From positions 1-64,000 of the forward strand of contig NZ_JAHXOZ010000009.1 in the NCBI RefSeq assembly GCF_023147585.1: a DNA stretch of 64,000 bases, read 5' to 3'. Below the pieces are notes generated by a model. That model was not told the DNA's origin, searched no databases, and saw nothing but the letters and a program-made list of their open reading frames with translations. Position 1 is the stretch's first letter; the number at the start of each line of letters is the position of its first letter. The translations under genes and the position numbers were made by a program. The DNA comes from Micrococcus sp. EYE_212 (GTDB lineage: Bacteria; Actinomycetota; Actinomycetes; Actinomycetales; Micrococcaceae). Positions 27,530 through 36,638 of this stretch are shown here, one piece after another.

Positions 27530-27985
27530 TCAGAGGCCGGTCTGCTCGCGCACGTTGCGCTTGATCCGCCCGAGCATGGCGGACATGCCGCGCAGCCGCA
27601 GCGGGGTCAGCGCCTTCTGCAGGCCCAGCTTCGCCGGGATGTCCTCGGGGACGTCCAGGACCTCGCGCGCCGTGGACCCGTCGAGCCCCTGGGAGAGGAC
27701 GGAGGCGAATCCGCGCGTCGTGGGTGCCTCCCGCGGCGCCGTGATGTACAGGCGCACCACCGCGTCCGGGCCCGGCTCGCCCTCCAGCTCGACCGCGAGG
27801 AACAGGGGCGACTGGCACTCGACCACCTGCTCCATCTCGGCCTCGTGGCCGTGGAAGCGGGCGGGCAGCTCCGCCAGCTCGTCGGAGAACTCCAGCAGCA
27901 GCTCGAGCTTCTGCGGATCGGGCACCGCCGCGAAGTCGTCGATGATCTCGGACAGGGCGGCGGGGGTCGCGGTCGACTCGGTCAT
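27530..27985 (-). CDS. sufE: SufE family sulfur-acceptor protein
   Basis: SufE accepts persulfide sulfur from cysteine desulfurase for Fe-S cluster assembly. The 151-residue protein has the active cysteine in VVECQSPLFLAVE and the conserved end GLQKALTPLRLRGMSAMLGRI. I use the ATG at 27985; a GTG two codons earlier is possible. A rhodanese that usually neighbours SufE in actinobacteria is 1.5 kb away, with a transporter inserted between. Confidence 0.9.
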   Translation of the reverse strand: MTESTATPAALSEIIDDFAAVPDPQKLELLLEFSDELAELPARFHGHEAEMEQVVECQSPLFLAVELEGEPGPDAVVRLYITAPREAPTTRGFASVLSQGLDGSTAREVLDVPEDIPAKLGLQKALTPLRLRGMSAMLGRIKRNVREQTGL

Positions 27986-28045
27986 GGTCACCCAGTCTAG
28001 TGACGGCCCCCCGCACGGCGGTCAACGGTCCCGCCTGCCCCTTCC

Positions 28046-28051
28046 TAGACT
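28046..28051 (+). promoter_or_regulatory. -10 of a probable leaderless sdaC-like transcript
   Basis: TAGACT ends 7 bases before the ATG at 28059 and no Shine-Dalgarno is present, so the mRNA probably starts at the start codon. Confidence 0.5.
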
Positions 28052-28058
28052 GGAGCCC

Positions 28059-29387
28059 ATGTCATCCGTCTCACACCAGTTCCACGACGCAGGGGATTCG
28101 TCCGCCCCCGCCGTGGCCATCGACCCCGACGCCGACCCCACACCGGACCGCCGTGTCGAGCGGGGGTGGGTCGTCTCGCTCTTCGGCACGGCCGTCGGCG
28201 CGGGAGTCCTGTTCCTGCCGATCAAGGCGGGCCTGGGCGGCGTGTGGCCGCTCGTCATCGCCACCCTCCTGATCGCTCCCATGACGTACTTCTCCCACCG
28301 GGCGCTCTCCCGGTTCGTGTGCGCGTCCCCCAACCCGGGCGACGACATCACCGCCGTGGCCCGCAGCACGTTCGGACCCGGGGTCGGCGGGCTCATCTCC
28401 GTCCTGTACTTCCTGGCGATCTACCCGATCGTGCTGATCTACGGCGTCTCCATCACCAACACGGTGGACTCGTTCATGGTGAACCAGCTGGGCCTGGCCT
28501 CCCTGCCCCGCCCGCTGCTCTCGTTCGTGCTGATCGCCCTCATGATGGCCGTGATGATCGCCGGGCAGAAGCTCATGCTCGCGATCACCGGGTGGCTGGT
28601 CTACCCCCTGATCCTCATCCTCTTCGGGGCGAGCGTCTACCTCATCCCGTCCTGGAAGCCGGACGCCCTCTTCACCGGCGGCCCGGTGGACCTGGGCGGC
28701 ATCCTGCTCTCCACGTGGCTGGTCATCCCCGTCCTGGTGTTCGCGTTCAACCACTCGCCGGCGATCTCCCAGTTCTCCCTGGCCATGCAGCGCCAGTACG
28801 GAGCGGGCGCGGCCACGCGCGCCTCGGCGGTGCTGGCCAAGGTCACGGGCCTGCTCGTCGTCTTCACCATGTTCTTCGTGTGGTCCTGCGTGCTGGCGCT
28901 CGGCCCGGACGGCATGGCCGAGGCCCAGGAGCAGAACCTCCCGGTGCTGTCCTACCTGGCCAACGTCCACGGCTCGCCGCTGATCTCGCTGCTCGGCCCG
29001 GTCGTGGCGTTCCTGGCGATCGTCTCCTCCTTCTTCGGCCACTACCTCGGCGCGGCCGAGGGCGCTGCCGGCGTCGTCCGCTCCCTGGTGGACAAGGACG
29101 GATCCCGCATCAGCGACCGCACCCTGCGCGGGGTCATCGCCGTCGTCATCTTCTTCACGACCTGGGCCGCGGCGATCGCCAACCCCAGCGTCCTCGGCCT
29201 CATCGAGACCGTCGGCGGGCCGGTGATCGCCATGATCCTGTTCCTCATGCCGATCTACGCGATCCACCGGCTGGACGCCCTCGCCCCCTACCGGGGGAAG
29301 GCCTCCAACGTGTTCGTGGTCCTCGCCGGCCTCGCAGCCGTGAGCGCCCTCGTCTACGGCATCGTCCGCAGCGTCACCGGCGCCTGA
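28059..29387 (+). CDS. SdaC/TdcC-type amino acid transporter (HAAAP family)
   Basis: This 442-residue inner-membrane permease has about 11 transmembrane helices. The first carries the unwound-helix motif LFGTAVGAGVLFLPIKAG, typical of serine/threonine proton symporters. Further motifs are FAFNHSPAISQF and SSFFGHYLGAAEGAAG. It most likely imports serine or threonine. It stands alone, between the divergent sufE gene and a convergent rhodanese gene, and ends in a perfect 42-bp palindrome. Confidence 0.87.
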   Translation: MSSVSHQFHDAGDSSAPAVAIDPDADPTPDRRVERGWVVSLFGTAVGAGVLFLPIKAGLGGVWPLVIATLLIAPMTYFSHRALSRFVCASPNPGDDITAVARSTFGPGVGGLISVLYFLAIYPIVLIYGVSITNTVDSFMVNQLGLASLPRPLLSFVLIALMMAVMIAGQKLMLAITGWLVYPLILILFGASVYLIPSWKPDALFTGGPVDLGGILLSTWLVIPVLVFAFNHSPAISQFSLAMQRQYGAGAATRASAVLAKVTGLLVVFTMFFVWSCVLALGPDGMAEAQEQNLPVLSYLANVHGSPLISLLGPVVAFLAIVSSFFGHYLGAAEGAAGVVRSLVDKDGSRISDRTLRGVIAVVIFFTTWAAAIANPSVLGLIETVGGPVIAMILFLMPIYAIHRLDALAPYRGKASNVFVVLAGLAAVSALVYGIVRSVTGA

Positions 29388-29414
29388 GGCCGCGCCGACG
29401 CGCCTCACGCCGAC

Positions 29415-29456
29415 ACGAGTCCGGCCCTCACCCCGCGGGGTGAGGGCCGGACTCGT
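29415..29456. terminator. Perfect 42-bp palindromic bidirectional terminator
   Basis: All 42 bases are self-complementary around 29435/29436 (arm ACGAGTCCGGCCCTCACCCC plus one G). It lies between the convergent transporter and rhodanese genes, so it can end both transcripts. There is no T-run. Confidence 0.85.
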
Positions 29457-29509
29457 CCAGGGCGGCGGGCGCCGCGCGTGCGACAGTTCCGTGACGGTTC
29501 AGCGGCGGA

Positions 29510-30403
29510 TCAGCGCGCGGGCGCCGCGCCGGGCTCCTCGCCCAGGGCGATCGGCAGGCGCACGCCGTTGCCCCACTCGGTCCACGAGCCGTCGTAGTTG
29601 CGGACGTCCTCATGGCCCAGCAGGTGCTTGAGGATGAACCAGGTGTGGGACGAGCGCTCGCCGATGCGGCAGTAGGCGATCACGTCGTCGCCCTCCTTCA
29701 GGCCGGCGCCGTCGCGGTAGATCTCCTCGAGCTCGGCGCGGGACTTGAAGGTGCCGTCCTCGTTCGCGGCCTTCGCCCAGGGCACGGAGGCCGCGGTCGG
29801 GATGTGGCCGCCGCGCAGCGTGCCCTCCTGCGGGTAGCCGGCCATGTGGGTGGTCTCGCCCGTGTACTCGGCGGGGGAGCGGACGTCGATCAGCGGGGTG
29901 GTGCCGATCGCGGCGAGGACGTCCTCGCGGGCGGCGCGCTCGGTGGTGTCGTCGCGCTGCACCACGGGGTACTCGGCGCGCTCGACCTGCGGGACCTCGC
30001 GGGTGGTCTCGCGGCCCTCGGCGATCCACTTGTCGCGGCCGCCGTCCATGAGGCGCACGTCCTCGTGGCCGTAGAGGGTGAAGACCCAGAGGGCGTAGGC
30101 GGCCCACCAGTTGGACTTGTCGCCGTAGAAGACCACGGTGGTGTCGCGGGAGATGCCCTTCGAGGCGGCCATCTCGGCGAACGCCTCGGGGCCCACGAAG
30201 TCGCGGGCCACGGGGTCGTTGAGCTCGGTGTGCCAGTCGATCCGCTGGGCGCCGGGGACGTGGCCGGTGGCGTACAGCAGGGCGTCCTCATTGGACTCCA
30301 GGACCACGACGTCTGCGTCGTGGACGTGGTCGGCGACCCACTGCGTGGAGACGAGCTTCTCGGGATGGGCGTACTCGGTGGTCTGCGCGGTGTTCTCGGT
30401 CAT
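29510..30403 (-). CDS. sseA: Thiosulfate sulfurtransferase (two-domain rhodanese)
   Basis: The 297-residue protein has two rhodanese domains, the first starting near [19 protein letters not shown]. The active cysteine sits in the second domain loop [11 protein letters not shown]. It transfers sulfane sulfur from thiosulfate or a related donor to a thiol or cyanide. The ATG at 30403 follows a weak binding site. It is convergent with the transporter gene and divergent from zapE. Context with sufE suggests a place in sulfur trafficking. Confidence 0.92.
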   Translation of the reverse strand: MTENTAQTTEYAHPEKLVSTQWVADHVHDADVVVLESNEDALLYATGHVPGAQRIDWHTELNDPVARDFVGPEAFAEMAASKGISRDTTVVFYGDKSNWWAAYALWVFTLYGHEDVRLMDGGRDKWIAEGRETTREVPQVERAEYPVVQRDDTTERAAREDVLAAIGTTPLIDVRSPAEYTGETTHMAGYPQEGTLRGGHIPTAASVPWAKAANEDGTFKSRAELEEIYRDGAGLKEGDDVIAYCRIGERSSHTWFILKHLLGHEDVRNYDGSWTEWGNGVRLPIALGEEPGAAPAR

Positions 30404-30619
30404 GGGTGCCACATTACGCCAGGCCGATGATGCGTAATGGGGAAGGCGAGCCTCAATCCGGACACGCGGGGTCACACGCCGGGCAGCAGACGGGGCCTCC
30501 CGACGCCGGGGGCGGGTCCGCCCGGCGCCGGGCCGGGGCGGGCACCCCCTGGGGCGGCCACGACCGCGCCGGTAGCATGGCCCGGTAGTCCGCCCCCCAC
30601 ACCAAGGATGGAGCACCCC

Positions 30620-31687
30620 GTGGCCCAGACCGTCCACCTCGCCGACCGCTCGCCGCAGGTCACCCCGGACCAGCTGCTCGCCGGCTTCCATCCCTCCTAC
30701 CGGTTCGGGGAGGTGTCCTTCGACTCGTACATCCCGGATCCCGCGCATCCCTCCCAGGCCGAGGCCGTGCAGCGGCTGCGCGACTTCGCCGCGTCGATCG
30801 GGCGCCCCGCGGCCGGGGGCGGCGGCGGCTTCTTCGGTGGGCTGTTCGGCGGCGGCCGTCCCAAGGCCTCGGCCCAGCCGGCCGGCATCTACCTCGACGG
30901 CGGCTTCGGCGTCGGCAAGACCCACCTGCTGGCCTCCACGTGGCACGCCGCCCCGGGGCCCAAGGCGTTCGGCACGTTCGTGGAGTACACCAACCTGGTG
31001 GGCGCGCTGGGCTTCCGCAACGCGGTGGACGTGCTCACGCAGTACACGCTCGTGTGCATCGACGAGTTCGAGCTCGACGACCCGGGGGACACGGTCCTGA
31101 TGTCCCGCCTCATGCGCGAGCTGGCCGACGCGGGCGTGCGCCTCGTGGCCACCTCCAACACCCTGCCGGGCTCGCTCGGCGAGGGACGGTTCGCGGCGCA
31201 GGACTTCAAGCGCGAGATCCAGGTGCTCTCCGAGCAGTTCGACGTCATCCGCATCGACGGTGAGGACTACCGCCACCGCGGGCTCGCCGCCGCCCCGGCC
31301 CCGCTGCCGGACGCCGAGGTGGACCGCGCCGTGCAGGCCAACTTCCCGCACGCCGGCGTCGTCGCGGTGGACGACTTCGATGCGCTCACCGCGATGCTCT
31401 CCCGTGTCCACCCCTCGCGCTATCGCGAGCTCGTCAAGGACGTCGACGTCGTCGCGCTCCATGGTGTGCGCACCATCACGGACCAGGCCACGGCCCTGCG
31501 GTTCGTGGTGTTCGCGGACCGGCTCTACGACAAGGACGTGCCCGTCGTCGCCTCCGGCGTGCCGTTCGACGACCTGTTCACCCAGGAGATGATGCACGGC
31601 GGGTACATGAAGAAGTACTTCCGCACCGTCTCCCGCATGACCGCGCTCGTGCGCGAGGGACAGCTGGGCGAGGTCGAGGCGAAGTGA
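30620..31687 (+). CDS. zapE: Cell division ATPase ZapE (AFG1-like)
   Basis: The 355-residue P-loop ATPase of the AFG1/ZapE family has Walker [12 protein letters not shown], Walker [12 protein letters not shown] and sensor region [17 protein letters not shown]. ZapE modulates FtsZ rings in Proteobacteria; its role in actinobacteria is unclear. A Gly-rich loop around residues 60-75 ([14 protein letters not shown]) precedes Walker A. I chose GTG 30620 because AAGGATGGAG lies 8 bases upstream; an in-frame ATG at 30608 overlaps that site. A -10 TAGCAT lies near 30573. Confidence 0.9.
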   Translation: MAQTVHLADRSPQVTPDQLLAGFHPSYRFGEVSFDSYIPDPAHPSQAEAVQRLRDFAASIGRPAAGGGGGFFGGLFGGGRPKASAQPAGIYLDGGFGVGKTHLLASTWHAAPGPKAFGTFVEYTNLVGALGFRNAVDVLTQYTLVCIDEFELDDPGDTVLMSRLMRELADAGVRLVATSNTLPGSLGEGRFAAQDFKREIQVLSEQFDVIRIDGEDYRHRGLAAAPAPLPDAEVDRAVQANFPHAGVVAVDDFDALTAMLSRVHPSRYRELVKDVDVVALHGVRTITDQATALRFVVFADRLYDKDVPVVASGVPFDDLFTQEMMHGGYMKKYFRTVSRMTALVREGQLGEVEAK

Positions 31688-31754
31688 CCCGCTGAGCCGG
31701 GGCGGGCCGCGCGCCCGCCCCGGCATGGGCCGCGCTGGTCCCGGCCTCCGACGA

Positions 31755-31789
31755 CGAAGGCCCCCTCCCGTGCGGGGAGGGGGCCTTCG
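31755..31789. terminator. Bidirectional terminator between zapE and the tRNA cluster
   Basis: A perfect 15-bp stem, CGAAGGCCCCCTCCC (31755-31769) with 31775-31789, has a 5-base loop. It lies 66 bp after zapE and 3 bp beyond the CCA end of the last tRNA gene of the opposite-strand cluster. Confidence 0.8.
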
Positions 31790-31792
31790 AGG

Positions 31793-31869
31793 TGGAGCGG
31801 ATGACGAGATTCGAACTCGCGACCTCCACCTTGGCAAGGTGGCGCTCTAGCCAGCTGAGCTACATCCGC
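31793..31869 (-). tRNA. tRNA-Gly (GCC), copy 2, CCA encoded
   Basis: The acceptor stem is GCGGATG/CATCCGC, and the anticodon stem CCACC/GGTGG has loop TTGCCAA, so the anticodon is GCC. The discriminator is T. The next three bases on the gene strand are CCA. The body is identical to the copy at 32116-32189. Confidence 0.96.
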
Positions 31870-31899
31870 GTGGCCCGCCCCGCGAGGGGGGTCAGTCCG

Positions 31900-31971
31900 T
31901 GCGCGATACTGGGATCGAACCAGTGACCTCTTCCGTGTCAGGGAAGCGCGCTACCGCTGCGCTAATCGCGC
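31900..31971 (-). tRNA. tRNA-Val (GAC)
   Basis: The acceptor stem is GCGCGAT/ATCGCGC, and the anticodon stem CTTCC/GGAAG has loop CTGACAC, so the anticodon is GAC. The T-arm contains GGTTCGATCC. CCA is not encoded. Confidence 0.96.
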
Positions 31972-32026
31972 TCATCCATTCCGAGGAACGGTGAACATGC
32001 CGCCACCCTCATGCCGGGGGACTGCG

Positions 32027-32097
32027 AGGTCGGGACGGGATTCGAACCCGCGTATACGGCTTTGCAGGCCGCTGCCTCGCCTCTCGGCCACCCGACC
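32027..32097 (-). tRNA. tRNA-Cys (GCA)
   Basis: The acceptor stem is GGTCGGG/CCCGACC with discriminator T (U73), the main identity base of tRNA-Cys. The anticodon loop CTGCAAA gives GCA. Length is 71 bases, without encoded CCA. Confidence 0.96.
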
Positions 32098-32115
32098 AGG
32101 GGTGAAGGTGGAGCG

Positions 32116-32189
32116 AGCGGATGACGAGATTCGAACTCGCGACCTCCACCTTGGCAAGGTGGCGCTCTAGCCAGCTGAGCTACATCCGC
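32116..32189 (-). tRNA. tRNA-Gly (GCC), copy 1
   Basis: The body is identical to the copy at 31793-31869, but CCA is not encoded. It is first in the minus-strand cluster Gly-Cys-Val-Gly. A possible promoter lies upstream on the minus strand, where a TAGAGT hexamer is present near 32250. Confidence 0.96.
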
Positions 32190-32363
32190 AGAAGGGAACC
32201 GGGAGCCCGTTCCGAAGAACCGAAACCGCGATTTCCAACGAGAAAGAACTCTAGACCATGCCGGGCCCTCCCGCCAAATCGGCCCCGTGCCGGCGTGTCC
32301 GGGCGGATCCTGACCGTCCCCGCCGCCCTGTCCCGTCCGGGGCGTTTGAGAGGATGTCTGACC

Positions 32364-33332
32364 ATGACCCAGCCACGACTCGCGCACCAGACGCCGTCCG
32401 GACGCATGTACGCCCGCTCGCTCTCGGGCCTGCCCGAAGTCCCCTCCATCACGACGGTGATCGGCATGGAGAAGACGGACCTGGACGGCTGGATCGGATG
32501 GATGGCCGCGGACGCCGTGGTCAAGGACGAGCGCCTGGCCCAGGCGGTCGGCTCCTCCGCCCGCCTGCGGGAGGTCGCCCGCCAGTCGGCGGACGCGGCC
32601 GCGCGCTTCCGCGACGCCGCGGCCGAGCGCGGAGACCGCGTCCACGACTACGCGGAGCAGGTCTCGCGCCGCGCCCTCGGGCAGCCGCACACCATGGCCG
32701 AGGCCCGGGCCGCACTGATCGAGCACGGGGAGGGGGCCTACGCAGACCGCTTCGACGAGTGGTGGGACCTCTACGACGTGAGGCCCGTGGCCGCAGAGAT
32801 CACCGTGTGGAACCACACCGTGGGCTACGCCGGCACCCTGGACCTCGTGGCGCGGATCGGCGGTCGGCTGTGCCTGATCGACTACAAGACCAAGGGCACC
32901 GGCAGGGACGGCCGCGTCAAGGCGCTCGACCCGAAGGTGGTCATGCAGCTCACCGCGGGCCTCAAGGCGGAGGAGTCGCTCGTGGACGCCGAGGCCGGCA
33001 CGTGGGAGCCCTGGCAGCACGGCGCCGCGGAGATGCTGCTCGGCGTCGCCCTGGGGGAGACGGAGGTGGCCGTCCACCAGGCCAACCCCGCCGTGCTGCC
33101 GCGGCACTGGCACAAGTTCTGGGCGCTGCGCCAGGTGTGGACGCACGCGCAGGCCGTCGCCGACGCGGGCCCGGCGCTGCGCGTGATCGGCCCGCCCCCG
33201 GTGGCGGTCCCGGCGGCGTCGGCGGGCGGCCTGGAGGCCGCCCGCGCGGCGGCCTTCGGCGGGGCGGCGGAGCCGACCGGCACCGGGCCCGCGGCCGCGG
33301 AGGCGGGCCCGGCCGATAGGGTGACCGCGTGA
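32364..33332 (+). CDS. PD-(D/E)XK nuclease-like protein of unknown function
   Basis: The 322-residue protein has the RecB/Cas4-like nuclease signature: AGTLDLVARIGGRLCLIDYKTKG supplies the aspartate of beta-2 and the D-x-K of beta-3, and QLTAGLKAEE could be the motif QxxxY-like helix. The N-terminal part includes PSITTVIGMEKTDLDGWIGWMAAD, found in phage-like and host nuclease-fold proteins. The ATG follows GAGAGGATG. Its stop overlaps the GTG of def, making it the first gene of a def-fmt-rsmB-rpe transcription unit. A role in DNA processing is inference. Confidence 0.75.
   Translation: MTQPRLAHQTPSGRMYARSLSGLPEVPSITTVIGMEKTDLDGWIGWMAADAVVKDERLAQAVGSSARLREVARQSADAAARFRDAAAERGDRVHDYAEQVSRRALGQPHTMAEARAALIEHGEGAYADRFDEWWDLYDVRPVAAEITVWNHTVGYAGTLDLVARIGGRLCLIDYKTKGTGRDGRVKALDPKVVMQLTAGLKAEESLVDAEAGTWEPWQHGAAEMLLGVALGETEVAVHQANPAVLPRHWHKFWALRQVWTHAQAVADAGPALRVIGPPPVAVPAASAGGLEAARAAAFGGAAEPTGTGPAAAEAGPADRVTA
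33317..33322 (+). promoter_or_regulatory. Possible -10 for leaderless def
   Basis: TAGGGT lies inside the end of the nuclease-like gene, 6 bases before the def GTG, so def could also be expressed from its own leaderless transcript. Confidence 0.35.
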
Positions 33333-33898
33333 CCGTCCTCCCCCTCCGCACCGTGCCCGATCCCGTGCTGCGCACCCCCGCCGCGCCCGTCCCCGCGGGC
33401 GTCGACGTGCGCCGCCTCGTCGCGGACATGGTCGAGACCATGCACGCCGTCGGCGGCGTGGGGCTCGCCGCCCCGCAGGTGGGCGTGGGCCTGCGGGTCT
33501 TCGTGTTCGACGTGGACGGCATGGCCGGCCACGTGGTGAACCCCGTGCTGGTCCGGGGCGAGGAGACCAGCCGGGACCTCGGCGAGGGCTGCCTCTCCGT
33601 GCCCGGGCTGCGCTACCACCCCGCGCGCGCCGTCGAGGCCGTCGTGACCGGCGTCGACGTGGACGGGGCGCCCGTCGAGCACCGGGGGACGGGCCTGGTG
33701 GCCCGCTGCCTGCAGCACGAGGCCGACCACCTCGACGGCATGCTCTACATCGACCGGCTCGACGGCGACGAGCGCCGCGAGGCCCGCCGCCGCCTGCGGG
33801 CCGGCGAGGTCGACCGCACCGCCGCCCGGGTGAGCGCGGAGCGCGCCGCCGCCGTCGGCTCCGTCTTCGCCGGCTCGGCCCGGGGAGGCGGCCGATGA
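33329..33898 (+). CDS. def: Peptide deformylase
   Basis: Def removes the N-formyl group from nascent proteins. The 189-residue protein shows the three family motifs GVGLAAPQ, EGCLSVPG with the metal cysteine, and QHEADHLDG with the HExxH-type metal site. The GTG start overlaps the upstream stop. It overlaps fmt by ATGA, so the formylation and deformylation enzymes are co-translated. Confidence 0.96.
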   Translation: MTVLPLRTVPDPVLRTPAAPVPAGVDVRRLVADMVETMHAVGGVGLAAPQVGVGLRVFVFDVDGMAGHVVNPVLVRGEETSRDLGEGCLSVPGLRYHPARAVEAVVTGVDVDGAPVEHRGTGLVARCLQHEADHLDGMLYIDRLDGDERREARRRLRAGEVDRTAARVSAERAAAVGSVFAGSARGGGR

Positions 33899-34959
33899 GC
33901 GCCCCCCTGCGCGTCCTCTTCGCCGGCACGCCGGCCACCGCCGTGCCCGTGCTGCGGGCCCTGCTGGCCTCCGACCACGACGTCGTGGGCGTCCTCACCC
34001 GCCCGGACGCTCCCGTCGGCCGCAAGCGGGTGCTCACGCCCTCGCCCGTCGCGGCGGCGGCGGCCGAGGCCGGGCTCCCCGCCGTCAAGGCGGATCGCCT
34101 GCGCGGCGAGGCCGGCGCCGAGGCGGTGGCCTCGATCCGCGGGCTGGACGCCGACGTCGCAGTGGTCGTCGCCTACGGGGCGCTCGTCCCCGCCGACGCG
34201 CTGCGGATCCCGCGCCTGGGGTGGCTCAACCTGCACTTCTCGCATCTGCCCGCCTACCGCGGCGCCGCCCCGGTGCAGCGCGCCGTGATGGACGGCGTCG
34301 CGGTGACGGGGGCGGACGTGTTCCAGCTCGAGGAGGGCCTGGACACCGGCCCGGTGTTCGCCCGCCTCACGCGCGAGGTGGCCCCCGACGAGACCTCGGG
34401 CGACCTGCTGGCGGACCTCGCCGAACGGGGCGGCCCGCTGGTGCTGGACGTGCTCGACGCGCTCGCGGACGGCACCGCCGTCGCCGCGCCCCAGGAGGGC
34501 GAGCCCACCCACGCCGCCAAGCTCACCGCCGAGGACGGCCTGGTGGACGCCGCCGCCCCCGCCGGCCGGGTGGCCGCGCGCATCAACGGTGTCACCCCCG
34601 AGCCGGGCGCCTGGGGCTGGCTGGCGGCCCGCGCAGACGCCGAGCCCGTGCGCTTCAAGCTCGGCGGCGTCGCCCCCGTGGCCGAGGACGACGCCGCCTG
34701 GCCGGCCGAGCTCGCGCCGCTGGCCCCGGGACGCATCGCCGTGGTGGCCAAGGGCGCCTGGCTGCGGACCGACGGCGGCGCGGTGCGGCTGAGCACGGTC
34801 CAGCCGGCCGGCAAGACGACCATGCCCGCCCTCGACTGGGCGCGCGGCGCCGGCGAGGGCGCCACGCTCCTCTCCGGCGCCGCACTCGCGGCCCACGGGG
34901 AGCGGGAGCAGCAGCGGGCGGCCGAACGGGCCGCCGCACGGCAGGAGGGACCAGCATGA
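33895..34959 (+). CDS. fmt: Methionyl-tRNA formyltransferase
   Basis: Fmt formylates initiator Met-tRNA with 10-formyl-THF. The 354-residue protein has RVLFAGTPATAVPVLRALL at the start, the catalytic region LNLHFSHLPAYRGAAPVQRAVMDG, and GVTVFQ-like VTGADVFQLEEGLDTGPV. The C-terminal OB-like domain begins near RINGVTPEPGAWGW. About 35 residues extend past the fold in an Ala/Arg-rich tail. It overlaps def upstream and rsmB downstream. Confidence 0.95.
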   Translation: MSAPLRVLFAGTPATAVPVLRALLASDHDVVGVLTRPDAPVGRKRVLTPSPVAAAAAEAGLPAVKADRLRGEAGAEAVASIRGLDADVAVVVAYGALVPADALRIPRLGWLNLHFSHLPAYRGAAPVQRAVMDGVAVTGADVFQLEEGLDTGPVFARLTREVAPDETSGDLLADLAERGGPLVLDVLDALADGTAVAAPQEGEPTHAAKLTAEDGLVDAAAPAGRVAARINGVTPEPGAWGWLAARADAEPVRFKLGGVAPVAEDDAAWPAELAPLAPGRIAVVAKGAWLRTDGGAVRLSTVQPAGKTTMPALDWARGAGEGATLLSGAALAAHGEREQQRAAERAAARQEGPA

Positions 34960-36638
34960 GCGGAGCATCCGAGGGGACCGGCGGCCAGGGCCGCGGGCGC
35001 GGCGGCGCCGGAGGCGGAGAGCGCTCGGGCCGGCCGGCCGCAGCCGGCAAGGGCGGGCGCGGCGAGCCCCGCCGCGACGCGCAGGGGCGCACCCGCAGCC
35101 GCGGCCGCTCCGGAGCGGGACGGCAGTTCTCGTCCCAGGCGCCCTCGCAGCGCTCCCGCAGCGCCGACCCCGCGCGCCGGGTGGCGTTCGAGGCCGTGCG
35201 CGCCGTCCACGCCGAGGACGCCTACGCGAACCTCGTGCTGCCCCCGCGCATCCACCAGGCCCGGCTGGACCGCCGCGACGCCGCCTTCGCCACGGAGCTG
35301 GCCTACGGCACCCTGCGCGGCCGCGGGCTCTACGACGCCGTCCTGGCCCGCTGCGTGGACCGTCCCCTGGAGCAGATCGACCCGCCCGTGCTGGACGCGC
35401 TGCGCCTCGGCGCCCACCAGCTGCTCGCCATGCGCGTGCCCGCGCATGCCGCGCTCGACGCCACGGTCGCGCTCGTGCGCTCCGAGATCGGCGCCGGGCC
35501 GTCCGGCTTCGTCAACGCCGTCCTGCGCCGTGTCTCCGAGCGCCCGCTCGAGGACTGGCTGGCCGACGTCGCCCCGGCCGACGGCGGCGACGCCGCCCTG
35601 GCGGTGCGCACCTCCCATCCCGTGTGGATCGTGCGCGCACTGCGCCAGGCGCTCGCCGCCCACCCCGGCGCGGACGCCGACCAGATCGAGGAGCTGCTCG
35701 CCGCGGACAACGCGGCACCGGTGGTGAACCTCGTGGCCCTGCCCGTCGACGGCGGGGAGGAGGCGCTCGCCCGGGTGATCGCGGACGGCGCCGAGCCCGG
35801 TCCGCTCGCTCCCGGCTCGGCCCTGCACGCCGGCGGCGACGCCTCCCGCCTGCCCGGGGTGCGTGAGGGCCTCGTCCGGGTGCAGGACGTCGGCTCCCAG
35901 CTGACGGCCCGCGCCCTCGTGGCCGTGCCCCGCGCGTCCGACGCCTCCGAGCGGGCCGAGCGCTGGCTCGACCTGTGCGCGGGGCCCGGCGGCAAGGCCG
36001 CCCTGCTGGCCGCGCTGGCCGCCGAGCGCGGCGCCACCCTCACGGCCAACGAGCTCGCACCGCACCGCACCGACCTGGTCCGCTCCGCCCTGGCCGCCGT
36101 GCCGCGGGAGGCCTGGACGGCGCACACGGGGGACGGGCGGCGGATCGCCGACGCGGTGGAGACCCCGGGGGACGGCTACGACCGGATCCTCGTGGACGCC
36201 CCCTGCACCGGCCTGGGCGCCCTGCGCCGCCGGCCCGAGTCCCGCTGGCGCCGCACGCCGGCCGACCTCGCCGAGCTCACCGGCCTGCAGGCCGAGCTCC
36301 TGGACGCCGCCGTCTCCGTCCTCGCTCCCGGCGGCGTGCTCGCCTACGTCACGTGCTCCCCGCACGTGGCCGAGACGACGGTCCAGGTCCAGGACCTGCT
36401 GCGCCGCCATCCGCGGCTCGAGCAGGTCGACGCCCCGGCGGCGCTCGCGGAGGTCGCGCTCGCGGACCTCGGGCTCGGCGGCGCCCCGGCCGGCGCCGGT
36501 GACGGCGGGGAGGACGACGGACCCCCGGCCGAGGAGGCCACGGCCCGCACCGCCCAGCTCTGGCCCCACCGCCACGGCACGGACGCGATGTTCCTCGCCC
36601 TGTTCCGGGCGCCGGCGGAGGGTGAGGACCGTGGCTGA
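34956..36638 (+). CDS. rsmB: 16S rRNA m5C967 methyltransferase RsmB (Sun family)
   Basis: The 560-residue protein has a disordered, Gly/Arg-rich first 70 residues, a NusB-like RNA-binding domain ([22 protein letters not shown] to about residue 220) and a C-terminal SAM methyltransferase. SAM binding is in [16 protein letters not shown], motif IV with the conserved cysteine is [15 protein letters not shown], and the nucleophile is in [15 protein letters not shown]. It methylates cytosine in small-subunit rRNA. The basic N-terminal extension is unusual for E. coli RsmB but common in high-GC actinobacteria. Confidence 0.93.
   Translation: MSGASEGTGGQGRGRGGAGGGERSGRPAAAGKGGRGEPRRDAQGRTRSRGRSGAGRQFSSQAPSQRSRSADPARRVAFEAVRAVHAEDAYANLVLPPRIHQARLDRRDAAFATELAYGTLRGRGLYDAVLARCVDRPLEQIDPPVLDALRLGAHQLLAMRVPAHAALDATVALVRSEIGAGPSGFVNAVLRRVSERPLEDWLADVAPADGGDAALAVRTSHPVWIVRALRQALAAHPGADADQIEELLAADNAAPVVNLVALPVDGGEEALARVIADGAEPGPLAPGSALHAGGDASRLPGVREGLVRVQDVGSQLTARALVAVPRASDASERAERWLDLCAGPGGKAALLAALAAERGATLTANELAPHRTDLVRSALAAVPREAWTAHTGDGRRIADAVETPGDGYDRILVDAPCTGLGALRRRPESRWRRTPADLAELTGLQAELLDAAVSVLAPGGVLAYVTCSPHVAETTVQVQDLLRRHPRLEQVDAPAALAEVALADLGLGGAPAGAGDGGEDDGPPAEEATARTAQLWPHRHGTDAMFLALFRAPAEGEDRG

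Noticed and set aside
31800-34088. Long minus-strand frames running through the tRNA cluster
   Set aside because: They read through tRNA genes and the opposite strand of the nuclease-like, def and fmt genes; no domain is visible.
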